Positions 6,899 through 12,287 of a stretch of DNA of 12,287 nucleotides are shown here, in pieces. Where the stretch lies: assembly GCA_902363675.1 (NCBI GenBank), contig CABJAV010000046.1, positions 1-12,287 of the forward strand, read 5' to 3'. Numbering within the stretch: the first letter of the stretch is position 1; each line of letters begins with the position of its first letter. The position numbers and the translations under genes were made by a program. Source of the DNA: Lachnospiraceae bacterium. GTDB lineage: Bacteria; Bacillota; Clostridia; Lachnospirales; Lachnospiraceae. The notes under the pieces were generated by a model, which saw only the letters and a list, made by a program, of their open reading frames with translations, was not told the origin of the DNA and did not search any database.

Positions 6899-7527
6899 TA
6901 CAGCCACACTCCAATCAGGCTTTGCACTTTACTGACAACTTTGCGGGCCCTTGCATATTCCATGAGCATGGAGATGTCTTTCTCCTCATCCTTTATGTAT
7001 GACTGAAGCGCTTCCTTGAAAATCTCATGCTCCAGTTTTCCTTCGTATTTCAGACAGTCACAGATCACACGCTCCTTGTCATATATGCCAAATGTCAGAT
7101 CGTTGATCTCTATTTTGGTTGCACCAAGTGCCAGTGCCTCCGGCTCCGTATAATACGGAATCACCTTCGGATAATCCATCTTAAAGCGGGATTTTGACGT
7201 ATTTTTATCGACAGCCAGATGCCATCCATATGGTTTCTGACGGATATAACCATACGCATACAACGCACTTTCCATACACAGGCACGCATCCGGAAACAGC
7301 CGTGCAATGAGCTCCTCCTCGGAAAAACGGTCCATGCGGTCCGTATAATAACCGTTTTTTATTCTTACAAGCTCTCCCGATTCCACAAAATCCAGAATGC
7401 GGCGATAATCCACATCAATATCTGCGAATTCTTCTTTTTTCACGATTCCTCCGTGGGAATCGATTAACTTATGAACTTTTTCCAGAGCTTCCTCTGTTAA
7501 TCTTGTTCTCTTACTGCTCAAAGCCAT
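6898..7527 (-). CDS. AbiEi-like antitoxin/transcriptional regulator
   Basis: This 209-residue protein fits the AbiEi family, the antitoxin half of AbiE systems, where it represses its own promoter. Residues 8-62 form a winged helix-turn-helix (EEALEKVHKLIDSHGGIVKK, wing ELVRIKNGYY). The C-terminal domain shows family signatures: MESALYAYGY near 85-94, WHLAVDK 102-108, a basic strand-forming stretch, GIYDKERVICDCLKYEGKL near 147-165, and a helical end with YARARKV. A GGAG site lies 7 nt before the ATG. It begins 23 nt after the carboxypeptidase gene and shares one base with the downstream AbiEii-like gene, the usual antitoxin-first order. No promoter or operator of its own is evident in the 23-nt gap, so classic autoregulation would have to act elsewhere. 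It could instead be a plain regulator. Confidence 0.75.
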   Translation of the reverse strand: MALSSKRTRLTEEALEKVHKLIDSHGGIVKKEEFADIDVDYRRILDFVESGELVRIKNGYYTDRMDRFSEEELIARLFPDACLCMESALYAYGYIRQKPYGWHLAVDKNTSKSRFKMDYPKVIPYYTEPEALALGATKIEINDLTFGIYDKERVICDCLKYEGKLEHEIFKEALQSYIKDEEKDISMLMEYARARKVVSKVQSLIGVWL

Positions 7528-7550
7528 CGTTTACTCCATCTTGTATCTTT

Positions 7551-8951
7551 TTATTTAAAAATACGGTCTTTGCGGCGGTAGCGCTTTTTCTTTACTTCAC
7601 GAAAACGTTCTTTTTCATCTCTGCGCAACTCCCATCTGTGCTGAATTCTGTAAAAATTGTCATAAAACCTTTTTGCAAAATAAATCAACACGATCAACAA
7701 TGCGAGGGCTAAAATTCCCAACACGATATGCACCGGTTTGATCCATATCACACGCTCCTCGCCTTTTTGATTGCTTTTCTTATCCTGTGAGAAATAACTG
7801 TTATCGACTTTTGCTCCGGTCGTCACGATTGCAGCACTTCCAACCACACGGTCAGCATACGTATATTTCAGCTTTGCAACCGTGCCTGTGCCTGCAATTT
7901 CTTTATCCTCTTCGAATTTTGCATCCGAAAATTCCGCAGTCTTTGGCATAATGATATAAGCATCCTTGTCCAGTTTTACAAAAGAGGAATTTGTATTTTG
8001 TAATCCGGTACTTTTCGTATCACTGGTAAGGCTGGATTCATTTTCCAAAATATTCAGCGCCTTAAAATTGTCAAAACAATATTCAAACAGCTTGCGGGTG
8101 TCTGTGTAGTGATATGGTTTTTCATCCTTCATCACAACGCACACCAGTGTGATTCCATCCTTTTCCGCAAAAGAAACCAGGGTATTTCGTGCCACATCCG
8201 TGTACCCGGTCTTGCCACCGGTACAATAATCATATAGCTGGGAATCGTCTCCCTGCCATGGATAAATCATCTTGTGATGATTATGACAGTAATAGGGTTC
8301 CTTGCATTTGTTCGTCTTTGGAATTGTGTAGCTTGTACTGCCGCATACCGTCCGGAATGTCTCATTCTTGTATGCCTCCGCAGAAATCAGCGCCATATCA
8401 TAAGCACACACATAATGGTTTTCGTCCGGCAGACCGTTACAGTTATTGAAATGTGTATTGACACATCCGAGTTCCTTCGCCCGCTTGTTCATCAGATCAA
8501 TGAATGTGCGGTAATCGCCACCAAGCTTTTCGCCTATATGCTCCCCGAGTGCATAGGCACATTCGTTTGCAGACTCAAGCATGACTGCATAAATACATTG
8601 CTCAACGGTCAGTTTTTCACCAAGATTTCTGGAAATATGTGATGTATTTCCCTCATTTTTAAATACGGCATCCTCCGAAAAAGTTACCTTTTCATCCATA
8701 TCACAATTTTCTATGGCAAGCAGCGTTGTCATAATTTTCGTAATACTCGCCGGAAAACGCTTGGTATGACTCTTTTTCTCATATAGAATTGTTCCCGTAT
8801 TGACTTCCATGACAATAGCGCTCTTTGCTTCTACGGACGGTCCCTTCGGCCAGTATTCCTTGGCATATGTGGTCTGCGGGATTCCTGTGATCACCATGGT
8901 CACTGCAAAAAGCGCAGCGACAACCCGCTTCCATGTTTTTTTCATCTTCAT
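7551..8951 (-). CDS. D-alanyl-D-alanine carboxypeptidase (serine-type, PBP5/DacF-like)
   Basis: This 466-residue penicillin-binding protein trims the terminal D-Ala from peptidoglycan stem peptides outside the membrane. A signal peptide covers residues 1-30, with a likely cut after TTYA. The three active-site motifs are SITK at 69-72 (Ser69 nucleophile, Lys72), SAN at 127-129, and KTG at 247-249. A C-terminal region follows (about 310-400). Instead of the usual amphipathic anchoring helix, there is a true hydrophobic membrane segment near 406-426 and then a strongly basic cytoplasmic tail of about 40 residues (KKKRYRRKDR). An AGAGG site lies 9 nt before the ATG. It is the first gene of the long minus-strand unit, driven by the promoter at 9019-9047. 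Confidence 0.93.
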   Translation of the reverse strand: MKMKKTWKRVVAALFAVTMVITGIPQTTYAKEYWPKGPSVEAKSAIVMEVNTGTILYEKKSHTKRFPASITKIMTTLLAIENCDMDEKVTFSEDAVFKNEGNTSHISRNLGEKLTVEQCIYAVMLESANECAYALGEHIGEKLGGDYRTFIDLMNKRAKELGCVNTHFNNCNGLPDENHYVCAYDMALISAEAYKNETFRTVCGSTSYTIPKTNKCKEPYYCHNHHKMIYPWQGDDSQLYDYCTGGKTGYTDVARNTLVSFAEKDGITLVCVVMKDEKPYHYTDTRKLFEYCFDNFKALNILENESSLTSDTKSTGLQNTNSSFVKLDKDAYIIMPKTAEFSDAKFEEDKEIAGTGTVAKLKYTYADRVVGSAAIVTTGAKVDNSYFSQDKKSNQKGEERVIWIKPVHIVLGILALALLIVLIYFAKRFYDNFYRIQHRWELRRDEKERFREVKKKRYRRKDRIFK

Positions 8952-9018
8952 TTATAATAACCTCTGCTCTTTCTTTCCTTTTTGTAATTGGTTCTGAATT
9001 TCTACTCTTTCATTAAAA

Positions 9019-9047
9019 ATTATAAGCGCAAAAAACTGATATCGCAA
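9019..9047 (-). promoter_or_regulatory. Main promoter of the dac-to-trmN6 operon
   Basis: On the minus strand TTGCGA (9042-9047) is followed, after exactly 17 nt, by a perfect TATAAT (9019-9024). Transcription would start near 9012, giving a leader of about 60 nt before the carboxypeptidase ATG. No comparably good promoter was seen in the short gaps between the following eight genes. Confidence 0.75.
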
Positions 9048-9062
9048 CATTTTTTTCCGCTG

Positions 9063-9094
9063 TGCAGCAAATATAAATGTAAATATGTGCTGCA
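9063..9094. promoter_or_regulatory. Palindromic operator candidate between divergent promoters
   Basis: Two 12-nt arms, TGCAGCAAATAT (9063-9074) and ATATGTGCTGCA (9083-9094), form an inverted repeat with one mismatch and an 8-nt AT-only-but-one centre. It lies about 16 nt upstream of the dac -35 and about 28 nt upstream of the trmB -35, so one bound dimer could affect both. The binding protein is unknown. It lacks a T-run, so it is not an obvious terminator. Confidence 0.45.
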
Positions 9095-9122
9095 AAATAC
9101 ACACAAAATCATAGAATCCCCC

Positions 9123-9152
9123 TGGATATTATGCTATGATATAAAATATAAT
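9123..9152 (+). promoter_or_regulatory. Promoter of trmB
   Basis: TGGATA (9123-9128) and TATAAT (9147-9152) are separated by 18 nt. An alternative is the extended -10 TGCTATGAT (9132-9140), whose -35 partner is poor. The leader would be only about 15-30 nt, ending in the AAGGGAGAG ribosome binding site (9162-9170), 6 nt before the ATG. Confidence 0.65.
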
Positions 9153-9176
9153 CACTAAGCTAAGGGAGAGATATTT

Positions 9177-9818
9177 ATGAGACTTCGCAATATTCCGGGC
9201 GCAAACGAAGCGGTGGCTTCAAGCCCGTATTGTATACAAAATCCATCGGAACATCGTGGACAATGGCATGCATTTCTGCAGTCCGCATCCCCGATTCATG
9301 TAGAAATCGGCATGGGAAAAGGCCGTTTTCTGATGGATCTGGCAGAACAGAATCCGGATATCCAGTATATCGGAATCGAACGGTACACCAGTGTACTGCT
9401 GCGCGCCGTACAGAAAATGGACGAGCTGCAGCTTCCGAATGTCCACTTCATCTGTGAGGATGCCGCAAAACTGCCGGAAGTATTCGCACAGGCAGAAGTT
9501 GACCGCATTTATCTGAATTTTTCGGACCCATGGCCAAAGGATCGGCACGCAAAACGCCGTCTGACCTCCCGTCAGTTTTTGGAGCGTTATGACCAGTTCC
9601 TTGCACCGGACGGACATATCGAATTCAAGACCGACAATCAGGATCTGTTTACTTTTTCGGTAGAGGAAATTGAAGAATCTCCGATTTGGAATCTGGATGC
9701 ATCTACCAGAGACCTGCACCATGATCCAAAAATGAATGAAGGCAATATTATGACAGAATATGAAGAGAAATTTTCTTCCATGGGAAATCCGATCTGTAAA
9801 TTGATTGCATCACGTTAA
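9177..9818 (+). CDS. trmB: tRNA (guanine-46-N7)-methyltransferase
   Basis: This 213-residue SAM-dependent enzyme makes 7-methylguanosine at position 46 in the tRNA variable loop. The SAM-binding motif EIGMGKG is at residues 43-49 and the acidic strand end GIERY at 66-70. The family hallmark NFSDPWPKDRHAKRRL is at 114-129, with FKTDN at 150-154 and the C-terminal TEYEEKF at 193-199, all as expected. Length matches the single-domain bacterial enzyme. Start choice is clear: ATG at 9177 with an AGGGAG site just upstream. It is transcribed alone, away from the large minus-strand operon, and ends at the hairpin at 9827-9851. The window thus carries two tRNA methyltransferase genes, at opposite sides of the divergent promoter. 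Confidence 0.96.
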   Translation: MRLRNIPGANEAVASSPYCIQNPSEHRGQWHAFLQSASPIHVEIGMGKGRFLMDLAEQNPDIQYIGIERYTSVLLRAVQKMDELQLPNVHFICEDAAKLPEVFAQAEVDRIYLNFSDPWPKDRHAKRRLTSRQFLERYDQFLAPDGHIEFKTDNQDLFTFSVEEIEESPIWNLDASTRDLHHDPKMNEGNIMTEYEEKFSSMGNPICKLIASR

Positions 9819-9826
9819 AATTAAAT

Positions 9827-9851
9827 AAAGTGTGCGCCTGCCGCACACTTT
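9827..9851 (+). terminator. Hairpin terminator after trmB
   Basis: A perfect 10-bp stem pairs AAAGTGTGCG (9827-9836) with CGCACACTTT (9842-9851) around five bases, 8 nt after the trmB stop. The T-run on the plus strand is short (TTT). The minus-strand reading has a richer one (TTTATTTAATTTT), so it may work in both directions. Confidence 0.75.
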
Positions 9852-10090
9852 CGCGCCCAAGCGGATGCATAGCGTAATTTTCCGCTCCGTGCGGTGCGCA
9901 TCTTTGCAAGCATGATTTTTGTTCAAATCATTTTTATTAACATTGATTTGTATAAAATCTTTCTGACTACTTACAATTTATGCCTTGTGATGACATTCGC
10001 CAATAAAATTCCAATGAAATCCGGTAAAACATGAAAAATCAATTGTGGATTTTTTAGTTTTGCTTATGGGTTTGAAGTGTTGAAAATTTG
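9852..10090. other. Gene-free stretch with small inverted repeats
   Basis: No supported reading frame, tRNA or riboswitch was seen. A GC-rich patch (9852-9910) has short self-complementary pieces: GCGG 9861-9864 with CCGC 9882-9885, or that CCGC with GCGG 9891-9894, and GATGC 9864-9868 with GCATC 9898-9902. Two AT-rich, T-followed hairpins come next: ATGATTT 9912-9918 with AAATCAT 9925-9931 followed by TTTT, and AAAAATC 10034-10040 with GATTTTT 10048-10054. They could act as backup terminators. Composition falls sharply to AT-rich towards the diguanylate cyclase promoter. Confidence 0.5.
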
Positions 10091-10119
10091 TAGACATTTT
10101 CTTATCGTAAAGCTATAAT
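10091..10119 (+). promoter_or_regulatory. Promoter of the diguanylate cyclase locus
   Basis: TAGACA (10091-10096) is one base from the consensus -35. A 17-nt spacer leads to a perfect TATAAT (10114-10119). Transcription would start near 10126, giving a leader of about 43 nt with AGGAAG (10155-10160) 8 nt before the ATG at 10169. The leader is too short for a c-di-GMP riboswitch. Confidence 0.8.
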
Positions 10120-10168
10120 ATTAAAATCATATAGAACAGATAGGCATTAATTTTAGGAAGTGATACAA

Positions 10169-11089
10169 ATGAAAAAGCTAAAAAAGAGATTCATTGTTCC
10201 GGCAGTGGTATTTATATTGGGTATGTGTGCGTTAATCGGCGCTATATATGTAGTCGGTGAGGATCAGAAGCAGCAGAACAGGACAAAAGCGAAGCTCAAT
10301 GCGATGACATATGCAGAGCATATATATGGCGAGCTTATGGAGGGAATAGGAGTTACCGATACCTTAAAGCAGGTTGTCATAAGTGGTGATGGAAATATAA
10401 ATAAGTTTTATGATATTGCAGCAAATATGATGGACGATTCGATTCAGAGTATACAGATAGCACCGAATGGAGTTGTGAATGAAATATATCCAGGGGATGT
10501 GAATGAATCCGGCAAGATAGATCTGATAAATGATAGTGACAGGGGAGAGATTTCGCGCTATGCGAGGGATAATGACACTGTAACTATGCAAGGACCATTG
10601 AAGCTGAAGCAGGGCGGATATGGTATAGCAGTGCGCAATCCGGTTTATTTGGAGGATGAAAATGGTAAAAAGAGCTTTTGGGGCTTCACAATTGTTATAC
10701 TGAAGGTTCCGGAAATTTTTTCTGATTCTGTAGAGGCTCTTTCCAATTTTGGGTATAAGTACAGTCTGCAGAAGTGTGCTTCGCCGTGGGATGATACGTA
10801 TGAGTGGGTTTACGGTTCAAAGGAAGAGTTGAACGATCCGGTGATATATGACTTTGACGTGTATGAAGACAAGTGGAGGCTTGAGATTTTACCCAAGAGT
10901 GGGTTTTACAATAATAACCACCTGATATACATGTTTATCGGAGGTGTAATTATAGTCCTGCTTTTGACAGGGCTTACAGCAGTATTGATTTTCATCAATG
11001 AAAACAGGAAGAATTTCAAGAGACTTGCTGTGACTGACACACTGACCGGTATCTACAACAGGCACGGCTTTGATGAGCAGGTTGAGTAA
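10169..11089 (+). pseudogene. 5' part of a split CHASE-GGDEF diguanylate cyclase
   Basis: The first 306 codons encode a membrane-anchored sensor. There is a membrane segment at residues 8-29, an extracellular CHASE-like ligand-binding region at about 45-185 (ARDNDTVTMQGPLKLKQGGYG is characteristic), a second membrane segment at about 252-276, and the beginning of a GGDEF domain (VTDTLTGIYNRHGFDEQ, 288-304). It then stops at TAA (11087-11089), well before the catalytic motif. The next frame continues in the same phase with the rest of the domain, so one nonsense change splits an originally single gene. A GTG at 10160 would add three residues, but the AGGAAG site fits the ATG at 10169. ATA and AGA/AGG codons are frequent, unlike the neighbouring operon. 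Alone this product would be a sensor without an output domain. Confidence 0.8.
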
Positions 11090-11092
11090 TAT

Positions 11093-11947
11093 ATGAGGCA
11101 GAACCCGCAAAAGCACTGTGTTGTGGCGATGCTTGATATTGATGATTTCAAGCTGGTAAACGACATGTATGGACATGCAGCGGGGGATGATGTACTTAAG
11201 AAGCTTGCAGAGAGCATGAAGCAATATTTTTCAAAGGATGCCATACTCGGCAGAAACGGAGGCGATGAGTTTAGCATATTCATGCCAGATTGCACTGCCG
11301 TGGAGGTTAAGCCTTTCCTTAAGAAGTTTACAAAAGAAACCAGGAAATTTTATTGTAAAGGTGAAGCGCATACATTTACCATTTCACTGGGCTTTGCGGA
11401 GTACCCTGTTTTTGCTGATGACCGTTCACATCTCATGCGGTGTGCGGACATGGCACTTTATAAGGTGAAAATGCGTGGGAAGAACGGCTGCATGGCATAT
11501 CGTGAGGGTGAGCATGTAAAGAGCCGCGCAAAGCTTGGTTTTGCAGTGAAAGATATTATTGATAATTTGCCGGGAGCTTTCATTGTTTACAGAGCAGATA
11601 AAGAAAATGATGAGATTCTGCTTGCAAACAGTGAGCTGCTTCGGCTTACAGGCTGTAAAAATATGGACGAGCTGCTTGCATATACAGGTAAGAGCTTCTG
11701 CAATCTGATACGCCCGGATGAACAGGAAAGCTGTCAAAAAAGCATATGGTCGCAGATTAACGGAGGACACTCAAATGATTATATTTTCTTTCATATGCGA
11801 AAAGCAGACGGCACATATATTTCAGTGCTCGACCATGGCAGGATAGTGGATTCAGTGCACAATGGCAAAGTATTTTATGTGATGATTATGGACTTAAAGT
11901 CACTGCAGAGGCACTATGGAGACTGCCTGGAGCTGGTGGAGAAGTAG
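11093..11947 (+). pseudogene. 3' part of the split gene: GGDEF catalytic core plus PAS domain
   Basis: This 284-codon frame continues the previous one in the same phase after TAA and one codon. It holds most of the GGDEF domain, which makes c-di-GMP from two GTP: LDIDDFKLVNDMYGHAAGDD at residues 14-33 binds metal and substrate, and the intact signature GRNGGDEF is at 53-60. The inhibitory RxxD site just before the signature is not kept (FSKD). A PAS domain follows (about 150-275, LPGAFIVYRADKENDEILLA). An ATG sits 3 nt after the TAA, so restart by terminating ribosomes is possible and would yield a soluble fragment lacking the start of the domain; no strong binding site is seen. The 3' end runs straight into transposase sequence, so the original gene was probably longer. 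Confidence 0.75.
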
Positions 11948-12167
11948 AAATCTGTCCTATGATGCAATGACTGCGCATACCGCAGTTGTTTTCACCCGAT
12001 ATATGATGCTGTCACTGGAAAGCCGGGAATCCAATGATAACCGGTCACTTGGGGAGCTCTTTTTATACTTTTCTGACGAAATGTCTGATATCACATGGAT
12101 ACAGGCTTTTCAAATGCTGCTTCAAATGTTCAGAACAATGCTTTCAGATGACACTCTTTATTTATAA
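11948..12167 (+). pseudogene. C-terminal remnant of a DDE (IS4-like) transposase
   Basis: In the frame ending at TAA 12165-12167, about 70 codons read SYDAMTAHTAVVFTRYMM, then LESRESNDNRSLGELFLY, then a helical end. This pattern is found near the C-terminus of IS4-like DDE transposases. The catalytic domain and N-terminus are missing, and an ATG at 11916 belongs to the overlapping PAS-encoding gene rather than to a transposase start. It follows the stop of the GGDEF-PAS frame directly, so a deletion or insertion event joined the two. It cannot encode a working transposase. Exact IS family is not certain from this short piece. Confidence 0.65.
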
Positions 12168-12171
12168 TGTT

Positions 12172-12214
12172 AAATAATCCCCAAAAATTCTAAAATTTTT
12201 CGGGGATTATTTTT
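12172..12214 (+). terminator. Long hairpin terminator after the transposase remnant
   Basis: An 11-bp stem pairs AAATAATCCCC (12172-12182) with GGGGATTATTT (12202-12212). An inner 7-bp AT stem (12183-12189 with 12194-12200), a single bulged C and a 4-nt loop extend it. T residues follow on the plus strand to 12214. The A-rich left side would also support termination on the minus strand. Confidence 0.85.
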
Positions 12215-12240
12215 GGCTTATATTTATTATTCAATTTAAC

Positions 12241-12255
12241 TGATAATGATTCTCA
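12241..12255. promoter_or_regulatory. Fur-type iron box candidate
   Basis: TGATAATGATTCTCA matches the 7-1-7 Fur box TGATAATNATTATCA at all but one of the fixed positions. It partly overlaps the perfect palindrome TCTCATATGAGA (12251-12262). No gene begins in the remaining 25 nt, so the controlled gene would lie just right of the window. An iron-uptake gene is the natural expectation but is not visible. Confidence 0.55.
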
Positions 12256-12287
12256 TATGAGATTTATCTTTAGAAATCATATCATCA

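Noticed and set aside
6899..6907. GTG start for the AbiEii-like gene
   Set aside because: The GGAG site would lie only 1 nt before it; the ATG at 6898 with TAATG coupling is better placed.
9061..9095. Palindrome read as a terminator
   Set aside because: There is no T-run on either side and it lies between divergent promoters, so an operator is more likely.
9219..9722. Minus-strand frame of 167 codons opposite trmB
   Set aside because: It is antisense to a clear trmB with all its motifs, and has no promoter or ribosome binding site.
9852..10168. Riboswitch (for example c-di-GMP type) ahead of the cyclase gene
   Set aside because: The promoter at 10091-10119 leaves a leader of only about 43 nt, and no aptamer-like fold was seen in it or upstream.

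Overview
The window looks like a low-to-medium GC Gram-positive chromosome, most likely a Clostridia member close to Lachnospiraceae. The evidence is strong AGGAG-type ribosome binding sites, vegetative promoters of TTGACA/TATAAT type, and a gene order resembling the Bacillus yaaO-tmk-yaaR-holB-yaaT-yabB region. The assignment is inferred from gene order and protein family resemblance; no database was searched.

The left edge (1-550) holds a cluster of short hairpins that looks like the terminal region of an IS200/IS605-type element, a strong minus-strand terminator (117-146), and a 55-codon orphan gene (247-414) with its own promoter candidate. From 554 to 8951 nine minus-strand genes lie nose to tail, with gaps of 29 nt or less or small overlaps, behind one good promoter at 9019-9047. 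In transcription order they are: a D-alanyl-D-alanine carboxypeptidase; an AbiEi-like protein; a degenerate AbiEii-like protein; a PLP-dependent Orn/Lys/Arg decarboxylase; a guanylate-kinase-like protein; yaaR; holB; ricT; and trmN6. No internal terminator is visible, so they probably form one operon of about 8.4 kb. It mixes cell-wall trimming, amine metabolism, nucleotide phosphorylation, replication-clamp loading, RNA-processing control and tRNA modification. The odd part is the AbiE-type pair placed between the carboxypeptidase and the decarboxylase, because the AbiEii-like partner seems to have lost its nucleotidyltransferase active-site residues.

A 225-nt divergent promoter region (8952-9176) with a long palindrome separates this operon from the plus-strand trmB gene (9177-9818), which ends at a hairpin terminator. 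A gene-free stretch (9819-10168) follows, then a locus of different character: a membrane CHASE-GGDEF-PAS diguanylate cyclase gene with a strong promoter. It is split by one in-frame TAA inside the GGDEF domain and runs directly into the C-terminal remnant of a DDE transposase. A long hairpin terminator (12172-12214) closes it. A near-consensus Fur-type box (12241-12255) at the right edge suggests that an iron-controlled gene starts just outside the window.
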